Part shown: piece by piece, positions 20,364 through 33,039 of the stretch | How positions within the stretch are numbered: the first letter of the stretch is position 1 | How the letters are laid out: every line of letters starts with the position of its first letter | DNA from: Sophora flavescens | Lineage: Eukaryota > Streptophyta > Magnoliopsida > Fabales > Fabaceae | DNA length: 64,000 nucleotides | Assembly (NCBI GenBank): GCA_030762895.1 | Contig: CM061063.1 | Coordinates: forward strand, 53,523,196 to 53,587,195 | Reading direction: 5' to 3' | Notes under the pieces: generated by a model | The model's input: only the letters and a program-made list of their open reading frames with translations | The model's database searches: none | What the model was told of the DNA's origin: nothing | Position numbers and translations under genes: made by a program

Positions 20364-23179
20364 CATTTGATAATATGTATAATAATATATGATTATTTGC
20401 ATTAATATGAGATTGTGTCTCTTAATGTTTGATTTTATATGTTAATATATGATATGCGATTTTATCAATAATAAGCGATTAAGAATGATATGATAAGATA
20501 TCGTGTGATTTAATATTTAAATAGAGATAGTGTTATTCTTAGTTTTAGCCCCTCAACCAATCAGATTTGAGTCCTTATCAATATAGAATCATCCTCTTTT
20601 TGTTTATATCTTAATATCTTATCATAATCTCATAAGGATCCTATCTAGGAATAACTACCAAATCTGTCGCTAAACTTCCATCGAACTTTTGACCATCTTA
20701 GAGTCCGATTTAGGATTCGATCAAGACACTAATTTGTAGATATTTCTCTAATCTTTCTAACGACACCAATAACGCCTCAATCGGAAACTTGTAGCTCAAG
20801 TTATGGTCAAAATACTGAACTATATACAGTTTAATGAAATAAGAAACCTGTTATGACCCAAACTCATATATATACCATTAGACTCGACCTAAACCTACTT
20901 TACACGATCCCAACACTCAGAAAACTGCCTCCCTCCTTCCTCTTTGAATCCTTATGGTTTTTCTCCTTAAAACTCTCTCTAGGGAACCCGTTCTTGCACC
21001 GTTCTTCACTGCTTCTTGATAGGAGAACATCGCTACGAATAGGGGTTCGTTGTGCTTGCTGTTTGGGACTTTAGAAAAGGTAAAATTCGTGCACCTTGTC
21101 CCTTTTATTCTTTATTTCAAGTTCTTGATCTCTTCCTTTTTATTTCTTGATTTTAGAGTTGAACCAAAGTGTCTCTTTGGCGTCCTTGAGGTCGTAGACA
21201 AGCGCTAGTGAGACGAGACCCTAGTGGATCTTCTTTCTTATTTTGAAACACGAACCTCGTACCAGGTATGGAAGAATAATAGTGTATACACTAGGCTAGG
21301 GAGTAGCGTAAGATGAGGGGTTCCCATAGCCCCGTTTATTGTCGTTATAATGTATTGGTGCCATGATCTGCCTGGTTGTATGACTGAATTGTTTATATAT
21401 ATGTTTAATTGGATTAATTGGTATGACTATTTGTTATAATTGTTGAGTTATTCATGATGTGATATGCCTATTGAATTGTCTTGTGCCATGAGTTTTGGTT
21501 GAATTGGTATGAATACCCATGATTATGAATGTTGTTGTTATGACATGGATTATGTTGATCACGTTGACTGGATATGTTGTTGATGATGATATTACCGTTA
21601 TGTTGAATATGTTAATAAGACTCTAATTGATTTAATTAGGACTCTTAGTTAACATATGAATTAAGGGATTAATTCCCCAAGCTTCATAAGACATGAACTG
21701 TGTTAGTGAGGGGTGAAGTTTCATGCCGAATGTTTTAGTTAAGACCCTAGGATCTTATTTGAGAGAATTAGGGAGCCTAAACTCCAAGAACACGTTAAAT
21801 TCTGCCCAGAACAGTATGGCCCTGCCCAGGAGCACGACCGTATAGAACAGGGAGCAAGACCGTGCTCCCAGTTAAATTCTGGAAGGCAGGTCACGCATTG
21901 CGTACGGCCGTGCATGACAGTGAGCACGACCGTGATGGGGGTTTTGTACGCCCGTGCTTCCCCCTACTGGTCAGAACTTAAGATTAATGAATTAAAGGGG
22001 TGTTTACCCCAATTATCCACAGATGATGTAATAATACACTAATCAAATGATAACAAGTTAGATAACTTAATTAAAGATTAATTAAGATAACAAAGACTGA
22101 TAAGCTGGTTAAACCGGTATCCGACGGGTTACCGCACGTTGTCACGTTTTGGTGCTTTTTGGCCAAAGTGCTCTCGATGCTTTTGGTCGAGATGTTGTTA
22201 TGTTGGACCTTGGTGCTTTTTGGCCAAGGGGGTTTGACCCCACGGTGTGGGTCTAAGGTGTTAATGTTGATGTTGGTGATAAGTCTTGGGGTGCTTTTAG
22301 ACCCAAGCAAAGGAGGTGGTTGCCTTTTGTGTTGTTGTGCCATTTGCATAGAGCATTGGAGTTGATGTTGAGGGGGATGTTCAACATAGGGGAGGTCGTC
22401 CTAGTTATGATGATCTGGCCCAAGTCTCGGGTGGTTCACCTATGGTTTGGTGAATCGTGTGCCCCCGAGGTGGCGTATCCAGTTATGATACGTCGGCTAT
22501 CCAAGGGGTTCCTCCATGGTTTGGGGAACTGTCGGGGTTGGTGGTTTTTGGCCAATGCGGATATGTAACTCCGAAGTTGACTTCCTGAGTTAGTTGGATC
22601 CACATGCATTGATGGAGTAGTGGAGCAGGGTTGCATTGTACTGCATAGCATATGTTGGATGATTAACATGTTGTTATGGTATTATATGATAATGTATAAA
22701 TATTGTATGTTGTTATATTGCTATGTCATGCTATGATGTATGTTCATCTTTTTCCCTATTCCCATGCCGTTGTGTTTACATGATTTCTTACTCCCTGTTT
22801 TCTTGTTTCTGCTGTTGCATGTTTTTCCTTATGCAGAGGACGGTGAGCAGCCAGCGGAGGAGTGACTCTGAGGAGCTGCGACTCTAGTTAGAATGTTGAG
22901 TTATATTTGTTAGTTTTGTTAGTTGTTTAGTTTGTTTCCGTGATGTATCCGGGTTTTGGTTATACCAGCTCTGTATGTGACATCAGGGTTGGGTTTTTCT
23001 TTATATATGTCTTGTTTATGTTTTACTGTTTTAAAACTACGTTATTTTCGTGTTGTTTTTGTTGAGATATGAAACCTTTTTACCCAAGTTTTTATTTTTT
23101 TTCAAATAAATGCATGTTTTATAATTACCTCTTTTAAGTAAATGTTTTATATTAACATACGGGGTAGAAGGGTGTCACA
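20283..23179 (+). repeat. 5' LTR of Tekay-like element A (2.9 kb)
   Basis: TGTAACACC to GGTGTCACA. A likely TATA box (CATATATATACC) is at about 20866-20877. GC-rich CACGACCGTGCTCC-type palindromes lie at 21820-21955, downstream of that box. The open frames inside (20853-21074) recur in the other LTR only because the LTRs are copies. An (AT)n run lies near 20330-20358. Confidence 0.9.
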
Positions 23180-23184
23180 TTTAG

Positions 23185-23198
23185 TGGTATCAGAGTAG
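23185..23198 (+). other. Primer-binding site, initiator Met tRNA type
   Basis: TGGTATCAGAGTAG, five bases after the 5' LTR, matches the common plant tRNA-iMet site used by chromoviruses and many other LTR elements. Confidence 0.88.
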
Positions 23199-23320
23199 TT
23201 CGGCCCTGTCCGGACATGGTATGAGTCTGTCGTGAGTCTGCTGTGTGACTCTTGTTTGAATTGTCTATATTTATATAGACAATGTTACATGGTACTAATT
23301 ACCTATAGCTTCGCTTTGGC

Positions 23321-26120
23321 TTGACTTACTGCATTAGGCGGTTTGTCTTGAACGATCCAAGGAGCCTTCGGGTGCTTCTTGTGTTTAGGAAGGTTGTTCT
23401 ATTATCTCTTGATAATATAAACTCTGCAGCTGATCTTGTGTGCTTTCCTTTTTTAAAACCGCTCGATGTTATTCTTGGGATGAACTGGTTATCCTCCAAC
23501 CATGTTCCCTTTATCTGTTTTGATAAGACCTTAGTTTTTGAAACTCCAGTAGAGTCTAAGATTCCGGACCTTCTCTCTGCCAGTCAATTTCAAGCTTCGA
23601 TGAAAGACGAAGCCCAAGTGTACATGATGATAGCTTCCCTGGAAGTAGAGAGCAACCTTCCTGATATCGCCTGCTTGCCTGTTGTTCGATACTTTCTTGA
23701 AGTGTTTTCGAGGGATGTTTATAACTTACCCCCAGAGAGAGATATTGAGTTTGCTATAGACTTAGTGTCTGGCACCGGGCCAATCTCCATAGCATCCTAT
23801 AGGATGTCTCCTCTAGAGCTAGCTAAGTTGAAGGAGGAGTTAAAAGACCTAATGAAGAAGCAGTTCATTAGGCCTAGTGTGTCTCCGTGGGGAGCACCTG
23901 TGTTATTGGTGAATAAGAAGGATGGTAGTATGAGGTTGTGCGTCGACTATCGGCAGCTCAAAAAGGTGACCATTAAGAATCGGTATCCCCTCCCTAGAAT
24001 TGATGATCTTATGGATCAGTTGATCGGAGCTTGTGTTTTCTCGAAGATAGATTGGAGGTCAGGGTACCATCAAATTCGGGTTAAGTCTGAAGACATCCCG
24101 AAGACAGCATTTAGGACGCGTTATGGTCACTATGAGTACTTGGTTATGCCCTTTGGTGTGACCAATGCCCCTGCTGTGTTCGTGGACTACATGAACAAGA
24201 CCTTTCACCCTTACTTGGATAAGTTTGTGGTGGTCTTTATAGATGACATCTTAGTGTACTCTAAGACTAAGGAAGAGCATGAGGAGCACTTGGGGGTTGT
24301 CTTACAGACCCTTAAGGAGAAGCAGTTGTATGCCAAGATGTCTAAGTGCGAGTTTTGGTTAGAAGAGGTTAGTTTCTTAGGTCACGTGATCTCAAAAGGT
24401 GGGATAGCTGTCGATCCGGCTAAGGTTGAGACAATGCTCCAATGGGAAGCGCCAAAGTCAGTGACCGAGATTAGGAGTTTCTTGGGTTTAGCAGGGTACT
24501 ATATGCGGTTCATAGAAGGTTTCTCTAATTTAGCCTTACCCTTAACCCGTCTCACCAAGAAGGGACAACTGTTTGTATGGGACTCTAAGTGTGAAGAGAG
24601 TTTCCAAACCCTTAATAATATGTTGACATCAGCACCAGTTTTAGTGTTCCCCGATCCTAGTAAACCTTTCGAAGTATATTGCGATGCTTCCAAGTAAGGT
24701 TTAGGTGGAGTGTTGATGTAAGATGGTAAGGTAGTGGCTTATGCTTCTAGGCAACTGAAAACCCATGAGAGGAACTACCCTACCCATGATCTAGAATTAG
24801 GAGTTGTGGTGTTTGCCTTAAAGATTTGGAGGCATTACCTGTATGGAGCGAAGTTTGAGGTCTTTAGTGATCACAAGAGTTTGAGGTATCTCTTTGATCA
24901 AAAGGAGCTGAATATGAGGCAGCGTAGGTGGATGGAATTTTTAAAGGATTGTGAGTTTGATCTAACCTACCACCCAGGAAAGGCCAATGTAGTGGCCGAT
25001 GTCTTAAGTAGAAAAACCTTGCACATCTCCACTTTGATGGTTATGGAGATGGATCTAATTGAGGAGTTTAGAGACATGAGTTTAGCTTGGGAAGTTACCC
25101 CTAAAATCATTAGGCTTGGAACCTTGAAGGTTACCAACAGTTTGATGGATCAGATTAGAGAGGGTCAGAAGTTAGACAAGTTTTTCTTAGATCAGTGAGA
25201 GTTGCTTGCGCAGGGTAGAGACCTTAGTTTTAAGGAAGGAAGTGATGGAGTCTTGAGGTTCAAAGATAGAGTCTATATACCAGACGTCCCAAAGCTTAGA
25301 AAGTTGATCCTTGAAGAAGGACATAGGAGTAGACTGAGTGTGCACCCAGGTGTTACTAAGATGTATCACGACTTAAAGCGCATGTTTTGGTGGCCTAGGA
25401 TGAAGAAAGATGTGGCTGAGTTTGTGTTTGCTTGTTTAGTGTGTCAAAAGGCTAAGATAGAACACCAGAAGTCATCAGGAAAGTTACAACCGTTAAGTAT
25501 CCCCAGAATGGAAGTAGGACAATATTTCCATGGATTTTGTGTCTAGACTCCCTAGGACTCCAGTTGGTTTTGAGGCTATATGGGTTGTCGTGGATAGACT
25601 GTCTAAGTCCGCCTATTTCATCCCGATGAACATGGAATAGTCTTTGGAAAAGTTGGCTAAGCGGTACATCAGGGAGATAGTTAGTCTACATGGTGTACCT
25701 TCTTGCATAGTTTCAGATAGAGATTCGAGGTTTACCTCTAGGTTTTGGAACAGTTTGCAAGAGGCTTTAGGAACCAAGCTTAGGCTAAGTTCAGCTTATC
25801 ACCCTCAGAATGATGGTCAGTCTGAGAGAACCATCCAGTCCTTATAGGACTTGTTGAGAGCTTGTGTGCTAGAACAGATCCCGGTAGTTGGGAGGAGATG
25901 TAGGACACCCTTGTGTTGGAGTGAACCTAGTGATAGCGTGGTGCTAGGGCCAGAGATAATCCAGGAAACAACAGAAAGGATCGGGATGGTTCAGGAAAAG
26001 ATGATAGTGGCATAGAGTAGGCAAAAGATATACCATGACAAAAGGAGGAAGACACTCGAATTCCAGGAAGGTGATCATGTGTCCTTGAGAGTTACTTCAA
26101 CGACTGCGGTTGGTGGAGGG
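23321..26120 (+). pseudogene. Tekay-like pol (protease tail, RT, RNase H, integrase), broken
   Basis: The open part starts inside the protease (DVILGMNWLSSNHV). RT motifs: SVSPWGAPVLLVNKKDGSMR, GYHQIRV, VMPFGVTNAPAVF and FIDDILVYS (IDD near 24239). RNase H: EVYCDASK, DHKSLRYL and ADVLSRK. Integrase: HPGVTKMYHD, CLVCQKAK, VVVDRLSKSAYF, VSDRDSRF and SAYHPQNDGQSERT, then a C-terminal part to about 26100 (KIYHDKRRK). Breaks: TAA 24695 and 24719 (Gln codons in relatives), TGA 25196 and TAG 25638 (Trp codons in relatives), a one-base shift just before 25530 and TAG 25845. Not functional. Confidence 0.88.
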
Positions 26121-26179
26121 ATGAAAGCAAGCAAACCATCTGTTATCAGGGGATCCGAGTCTTTCCTACCTTGGTGAAC

Positions 26180-26600
26180 AAGTGAAAAATCTTCGAGGAT
26201 GCTTACGAGGCCAGGATCGCAAGACGCAAAAGTTCAGAGATCCAGAGCAGTAAGGACGAAGATCAGAAGAACGAGGTGAGACAATGTCATCGGCATAGAC
26301 TTCAAGCAGAATAACAAGGAATCACAGTTCTCAACAGGTAAACCCAAGGATTGGGATTCTCCTAAACATGTCAGATTTGGAAAACGTGGAGAAGGTCACT
26401 ATACCCATCAATGCAAGGAGCCAAACATCATATGTTTCAAGTGTGGCAAATATGGTCACCTCAGCAGGAACTGTAAAGAAGAAAAGTCAGAACCATAGAG
26501 TACTAGCAGGAATCAAAGTGTGCAGCGGAAGCGTAGTGGAGATGGAGCCTCCAAGTCCTTGGACTCAACCCAACGTATGCACCTAATTGATGAAAGTTTA
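26180..26600 (+). pseudogene. Displaced gag fragment with zinc knuckle, downstream of integrase
   Basis: Frames encode a charged stretch (KIFEDAYEARIARRKSSE) typical of the gag region before the nucleocapsid, then a CCHC knuckle, CFKCGKYGHLSRNC at 26433-26474. In this family gag is first, not last. Here the knuckle follows integrase and directly precedes the polypurine tract, so the internal domain is permuted or patched from two copies. Confidence 0.8.
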
Positions 26601-26640
26601 ACCAGTTAAGATGATAGAAATTTCGAGGATGAAATTTTTA

Positions 26641-26654
26641 TAAGGGGGTGGAAT
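26641..26654 (+). other. Polypurine tract of Tekay-like element A
   Basis: AAGGGGGTGGAATT directly precedes the 3' LTR terminus TGTAACACC. The preceding TTTCGAGGATGAAATTTTTA is the usual lead-in for this family. Confidence 0.85.
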
Positions 26655-26897
26655 TGTAACACCTCGAGATTCACCCTTATTTTTATGTGTTAGTTCTGGC
26701 ATATATATGTTTGATATTTATATATATGTGTATATAATATTGCATATGATAATATATATATATATATATATTAATATATGATTATTTGCATTAATATGAG
26801 ATTGTATCTCTTAATGTTTGATTTTATATGTTAATATATGATACGTGATTTTATTAATAATAAGCAATTAAGAATGATATGATAAGATATCGTGTGA

Positions 26898-26902
26898 TTT
26901 AG
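26898..26902. repeat. Target-site duplication TTTAG, left copy
   Basis: Directly before the nested LTR; repeated at 28511-28515. Confidence 0.75.
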
Positions 26903-28510
26903 TGATTGCCGCGCGTATGCACGCGCGCTCGTGCGTATCCGGCAAGTGTACCGGATTGCCGTCAAGTAATAAAAGATATCGAACCCACAGAGACTGTGTT
27001 CTCGAATCGCAATCGGTTTTCGAATCGATTAGTTCTGGACAGTTTTAAAAAGGGTTTTGAAAAAGGTTTGAATTGAAATTAAGAGATAGATGAGCAGAGA
27101 ACAATTAAAACAGAAAACAAATGTTTTTGGGGTTTTCGATTTAAAAGGATTCCTAGGGATTTGGGTTACCTTTGAGGTTGTTTATGTTGCTAACTGATTT
27201 ACCTTTGTTGATTACCGAAATTGCCTTGAAGGCGAGTTTATCCTCTGATAGCTTAAGCTCCCTCTCGGGTTACAAAAGCCGTGCCCAATTGACCCGACCC
27301 CTACTCTCGTGGTAGTCGATCCCAGATTGGACCCTTTGCGTTTCGTGACAACTCGTTGCTCCTCGAGGGACGGCTTCTAACTCTCGTGATTTCAGTCCCA
27401 AGTCTGACTTCTATAGGTCCGACACCTAGGTTCACCGCTAGGTTCCTCCCTATAATGTCTAAGTCATGCAATTAACCTAAGTTCACCGCTAGGTTCCTCC
27501 TTAGATCATCCACATCTCACAAACCAGTGGCTGCCGGGCTTTACGAGTGAAACACCCTAGAAATCCTAAGTTCACCGCTAGGTTCCTCCTTAGAACGTCT
27601 ACGTCACGTAAATAAACGGTTGCCTAAATTTATGAGTGATTAACACGCTAGAAATCAGATCTAAAACAATAATGAAATCAACAATGATTTTACATCACAT
27701 CAACATCATTTACAAACCTCGGGCAGAGCCCTAATCCGTAGAAACTAAGCTACTACTCCAGTCTTGCCATGGAGATGACAAGCTGGGTTGACAACATAAT
27801 AAAAATCAGAAAAGAGAAGAGAGGAGAAGAGGAGAAGAGATCCTAAATCTATGCCTAGAGTAGTAGCCCCAAAGGTCTGATTGTTGTCTTCTGTATCTGA
27901 TGCCTTGGTCCATATTTATAGAAATGGGGAAGTTAGAGTCCTAAACCAACTCAAAATCTGATCTATTTCGGTTTCTTCAGGTCCAAGTAATGCGCGTCAC
28001 GGCTGTGATGGCCATCACGGCCAGGCCGTGACGGTCTCTGCCTCTGGATGTTGTGCACAATCCGGTCTCTCGCGGGGCGAGAATACTGCTCGCGACGCGA
28101 GCCTCTGTTTTGGCCCGTGAAGAATTTCACGGCAGGGCCGTGATGTGCTCTGACTTGTGGTGGTTTTGGGTCACGGCCGTGATGGCTATCACGGCCAGGC
28201 CGTGACAGACTCTGACTTCAGCCTTTCTTCTTTTTCAGTTTTGCTCGATCATGGCCGTGATGGGCATCACGGCTAGGCCGTGATGGGCTCTGTTTGGCTC
28301 ATTTTCTTCAGTTTTAAAGCTCCATCTTCATCCAAACTTCATCATGGTTGATCTTGAGCAATTTACCCTTGATATCTGCAAAACAACACACGAAAACCGC
28401 CTTACCCGTTCCAAAGGAAAATTAACCTAAAATCTAATAAAAATATGCCTAAACTACATGAAAATGCATGCAAAATGATGGACAAAGATGAGGTGGAATC
28501 ACACTCATCA
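26903..28510 (-). mobile_element. Nested solo LTR, Athila-type (1.6 kb)
   Basis: Starts TGATTGCC and ends ACTCATCA, flanked by TTTAG on both sides, with no internal region: a solo LTR. Its ends match the LTR at 41616-43054 (GGCAAGTGTACC, AAGTAATAAAA, CCCACAGAGAC; CCTAAACTA, GAAAATGCATG). A TATA-like CTATAAATA lies on the minus strand near 27914-27921, and a GC-rich palindrome cluster just upstream of it (27990-28290). Tandem AAGTTCACCGCTAGGTTCCT blocks occur at 27430-27600. Confidence 0.85.
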
Positions 28511-28515
28511 TTTAG
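28511..28515. repeat. Target-site duplication TTTAG, right copy
   Basis: Matches 26898-26902; the Tekay LTR continues directly after it. Confidence 0.75.
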
Positions 28516-31159
28516 TATTTAAATAAAGATATTATTATTCTTAGATTTTAGCCCCTCAACCAATCCGATTTGAGTCCTTATCAATATAGGATTATCCTCT
28601 TCTTATCTTAAGATCTTATCATAATCTCTTAAGGATCCTATCTAGAAATAACTACCAAATCTATCACTAAACTTCCATCGAACTTTTGACCATCTTAGAG
28701 TCCGATTTTGGATTCAATCATTAGACACTAATTTGTATATATTTCTCTGAGATTTCTAACGACACCAATAACGTCTCAATCAGAAACTTGTAGCTCAAGT
28801 TATGGTCAAAATACTAAACTATATACAGTTTGGGCTGAAATAAGAACCCGTTATGACCCAAACTCATATATATACCATTAGACTCGACCTAAACCTACTT
28901 TACACGATACCAACACTCAGAAAACTTCCTCCCTCCTTCCTCTTTCAATCCTTATGGTTTTTCTCCTTAAAACTCTCTCTAGGGAACCCGTTCTTGCACC
29001 GTTCTTCACTGCTTCTTGATAGGAGAACATCGCTACGAATAGGGGTTCGTTGTGCTTGCTGTTTGGGACTTTAGAAAAGGTAAAATTCATGCACCTTGTC
29101 CCTTTTATTCTTTATTTCAAGTTCTTGATCTCTTCCTTTTTATTTCTTGATCTTAGAGTTGAACCAAAGTGTCTCTTTGACGTCCTTGAGGTTGTAGACA
29201 AGCGCTAGTGAGAGGAGACCCTAGTGGATCTTCTTTCTTCTTTTGAAACGCGAACCTCGTACTAGGTATGGGAGAAGAATAGTGTATACACTAGGCTAGG
29301 GAGTAGCGTAAGATGAGGGGTTCCCATAGCCCCGTTTATTGTCGTTATAATGTATTGATGCCATGATCTGCCTGGTTGTATGACTGAATTGTTTATGTAT
29401 ATATTTAATTGGATTAATTGGTATGCCTATTTGTTATAATTATTGAGTTGTTCATGATGTGGTATGCCTATTGAATTGTCTTGTGCCATGAGTTTTGGTT
29501 GAATTGGTATGAATACCCATGATTATGAATGTTGTTGTTATGACATGGATTATGTTGATCACATTGACTGGATATGTTGTTGATGATGATGTTATCGTTA
29601 TGTTGAATATGTTAATAAGACTCTAATTGACTTAATTAGGACTCTTAGTTAACAGGAATTAAGGGATTAATTCCCCAAGCTTCATAAGACATAAACTATG
29701 TTAGTGAGGGGTGAAGTTTCATGCCGAATGTTTTAGTTAAGACCCTAGGATCTGATTTGAGAGAATTAGGGAGCCTAAACTCCAAGAACATGTTAAATTC
29801 TGCCCAGAACAGTATGGCCCTTCCCAGGAGCACGACCGTACAGAACAGGGGGCAAGACCGTGCTCCCAGGTAAATTCTGGAAGGCAGGCCGCGCATTGAG
29901 CACGGTCGTGCAGGACAGTGAGCAAGACCGTGCTGGGGGTTTCGTACGCCCGTTCTTCCCCCTACTGGTCAGAACTTAAGATTAATGAATTAAAGGGGTG
30001 TTTACCCCAATTATCCACAGATGATGTAATAATACACTAATCAAATGATAACAAGTTAGATAACTTAATTAAAGATTAATTAGGATAACAAAGATTGATA
30101 AGCTGGTTAAGCCGGTATCCGATGGGTTACCGCACGTTGTCACGCTTGGTGCTTTTTGGCCAAAGTGCTCTCGATGCTTCTTGGTCGAGATGTTGTTATG
30201 TTGGACCTTGGTGCTTTTTGGTCAAGCGGGACCTTGACCCCACGGTGTGGGTCTAAGGTGTTAATGTTGATGTTGGTGATAAGTCTTGGGTGATTTTAGG
30301 CCCAATCAAAGGAGGTGGTCGCCTTGTGTGTTGTTGTGTCATTTGCATAAAGCATTGGGGTTGATGTTGAGGGGGATGTTCAACATAGGGGAGGTCGTCC
30401 TAGTTGTGATGATCTGGTCCAAGTCTCGAGTGGTTCACCCATGGTTTGGTGAACCATGCGCCCCTGAGGTGGCGTATCCAGTTATGATACGTCGGCTATC
30501 CAATGGGTTCTTCCATGGTTTGGGGAACTACAGGGGTTGGTGCTTTTTGACCATTACGGATATGTAACTTTGAAGTTGACTTCCTGAGTTAGTTGGACTC
30601 ACATGCATTGATGGAGTAGTGGAGTATGGTTGCATTGTACTGCATAGCATATGTTGGATGATTAACATGTTGTTATGGTATTATATGATGATGTATAAAT
30701 ATTGTATGTTGTTATATTGCTATGCCATGCTATGATGTATGTTCATCTTATTCCCTATTCCCATGTCGTTGTGTTTACATGATTTCTTACTCCCTGTTTT
30801 CCTGTTTCTGCTGTTGCATGTATTTCCTTATGCAAAGGACGGTGAGCAGCCAGCGGAGGAGTGACTCTAAGGAGCCGCGACTCTAGTTAGAATGCTGAGT
30901 TATAGTTGTTAGTTTTGTTAGTTGTTTAGTTTGTTTCCGTGATGTATCTAGATTTTGGTTATACCAGCTTTGGGTTTTTTCTTTATCTGTCTTCTTTATG
31001 TTTTACTGTTTTAAAACTATGTTATTTCCGTGTTGTTTTTGTTGAGATGTGAAACCTTTTTATCCAAGTTTTTATTTTTTTTCAAATAAATGCATGTTTT
31101 ATAATTACCTCTTTTAAGTAAAATTTTTATATTAACATGCGGGGTAGAAGGGTGTCACA

Positions 31160-31164
31160 CACCA
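31160..31164. repeat. Target-site duplication CACCA of Tekay-like element A, right copy
   Basis: Matches 20278-20282. Confidence 0.88.
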
Positions 31165-31263
31165 TAACCTCGTTGAACAACTGGGAAACATGAGTGACGG
31201 TTTGTGGCCCATGCTTTTTTGCCACTTGATCTGGAATGTATGGAATGAAAAGAAAAAGGTGGT
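31165..31263 (+). other. Short coding-like stretch at the old insertion site
   Basis: In one frame it reads LVEQLGNMSDGLWPMLF and HLIWNVWNEKKK, like the post-RT region of L1-type elements (W-x-x-W-N/R-E-R/K-N pattern). It is too short for a firm call. Confidence 0.3.
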
Positions 31264-31498
31264 GTTCATGACTGATAAAAACCTAGAATCTTCAGTAGCA
31301 TAGAGAGTGTAGAGAGAGTTGAGTAGTGAGTGAATAGATTTTCATTTCTTGAATGAGCTATTACACTGAGCTGAGTTTATATACTCAGGAGTTATAAGGG
31401 AGAGTTAGTTACATTGTAATTAACAATTAGCTGTACTTAACTATACACTAACTATATTAACTAATTACACTTTATCATTATCTGTAATGACTATTACA
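31264..31498 (-). repeat. 3' LTR of a copia element (left boundary uncertain)
   Basis: On the minus strand it starts TGTAATAGTCATTACAG after a G-rich tract (GCGGGGGGATATC). A TATATAAA box lies near 31374-31390 on the same strand. No second LTR is present in the window, so the left end is a guess. Confidence 0.55.
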
Positions 31499-31514
31499 CT
31501 GATATCCCCCCGCA

Positions 31515-33039
31515 AAGTCAAGGTGGTTGAGGAGAGGCTACCACCTTGTGTTTGCCTTGAAGCTCCTCAAACTGAGTTGATGAAAGTGGTTTAGTAAAGG
31601 AGTCGGCCAATTGAGCAGATGCAGGGACATGTTGGACAATGAGTGACTTGGAGACAACCCTTTCTCTTACAAAGTGAATGTCTAATTCCATATGTTTGGT
31701 CCTAGCATGTAAAATTGGGTTGTGGGACAGTAAAACCACACTTAGATTATCACATAGCAACTGAGGGGTGTGAAAGGGGATGTGAAGTTCCTGAAGCAAA
31801 GATTGAATCCATAATAGTTCAGTGGTTGTATGAGCCATGCTCCTATATTCGGCTTCAGCACTTGATCTAGCAACCGGGGACTATTTCTTTGAGCTCCAGG
31901 AAATGAGATTTGGGCCAAAGAAGATGCATGATCCCGATGTGGACCTTCGATCATCAGGGTCACTGTCCCAATCCGAGTCACAGTAAGCCCTTAGAGTGAA
32001 CTTTGTGTCAGATAATGCAGGTTGCAGCAAGAGGCCATAATGAGAAGTACCTTTAAGGTACCTGAGAATCCTTTTCACTGCCCTCCAATGTGAGTCCAAG
32101 GGGTTGGACATAAACTGACAAACCTTATTAACACAGTAGGATATCTCAGGTCTTGTCAAAGTGACATTTTGTAGAGCCCCCACAATTGATCTGTAGCTGT
32201 GAGGATCAGAGAGAGTATCAGTTCCATATCTGCTGAGTTTACAATTTCTTATCATTGGAGAGGATATACCTTTTGAGTCACTCATGTTGACTTTGTGGAG
32301 TAAGTCCCTGTTAGAACCATTTGATAGATGCTTGACTTCAATTCCTAGGAAGTAATCAGGTCTTCCCATCTGTTTGAGAGCAAATTTCTGATTCAGCTTG
32401 CTAATTAGATCATGAATCAGTGTAGAGGAGGATCCTGTGATCAATATATCATCCACATAGATTAAAACATAGAGGTAGGTGCTGTGATGAGTATATGTGA
32501 GGAGTGAAGGATCACATTTGCTAGGGACAAATCCAAACTGGATGAGGGCAGTGGTTAGCCTCTCATACCAGGCCTTAGGAACCTGTTTTATTCCATACAA
32601 TGCTCTATTCAGCTTGCATACTAGAGCTGTGTTAGAAGCTTCAAAACCAGGTGGTTGAGTCATGTACACTTCTTCAGTGAGAAGGCCAATTAGGAAGGCA
32701 TTGTTTATGTCAATTTGCTGAATTTCCCATCTGTTGGTCAGTGCTAGAGTTAGGATCACCCAAATAGTTATTGGTTTCACCATTGGTGAGAAAGTCTCAC
32801 TGTAATCGAAGCCATACTGTTGGTGAAACCCCTTGCTTTATACTTGTTGATGGTGCCATCAGGATTTTTTTTAACCCTGAATAGCCACTTGCAGCCAATA
32901 GGTTTCCTATTAGGTGGAAGATTGAACATAGTCCAAGTATTGGTAGACATGAGAGCTTGATATTTAGCTTTCATTGCAGTCAGCCACTGAGGGTGTCAGA
33001 GAGCCTATTTGACAGAACTTGGCTCAACATGTGCCAGGA
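31515..33039 (-). pseudogene. Ty1/copia RT and RNase H, truncated
   Basis: RT: CKWLFRVKKNPDGTINKYKAR, IQQIDINNAFLIG, LYGIKQVPKAWYERL, LIYVDDILITGSS and RRSTSGSCIFFG. RNase H: MAHTTTELLW, LCDNLSVVLL, HMELDIHFVRE and ADSFTKPL. These copy RNA to DNA and remove the template. A TAG after SWSSKK, in place of a Gln codon in relatives, separates RT from RNase H. A shift near 32800 and two stops upstream (EPSSVK TAG AL TGA HPQW) break the N-terminal part. The element is cut at 33039 by the Athila LTR; gag, protease and integrase are missing. Confidence 0.88.

Larger units (their letters stand above)
20283..31159 (+). mobile_element. Tekay/Del-like Ty3/gypsy chromovirus (A), defective, with nested insertion
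   Basis: Long LTRs (5': 20283-23179; 3': 26655-31159 including a 1.6 kb insertion) begin TGTAACACC and end GGTGTCACA. CACCA lies at 20278-20282 and 31160-31164, a perfect 5-bp target duplication. The 3.5 kb internal part has an initiator-Met-type primer-binding site, the end of protease, RT, RNase H and integrase, then a displaced gag piece and a polypurine tract. Most of gag and half of protease are missing from the normal place. Confidence 0.92.
26655..31159 (+). repeat. 3' LTR of Tekay-like element A, interrupted
   Basis: Two pieces, 26655-26902 and 28511-31159, match the 5' LTR closely and co-linearly. The gap is a nested solo LTR. Scattered differences from the 5' LTR are visible throughout. 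Confidence 0.9.

Noticed and set aside
20853..21074. 73-codon frame conserved at 28853-29074
   Set aside because: Both lie at the same place in the two LTRs of one element; conservation reflects LTR duplication, not coding selection.
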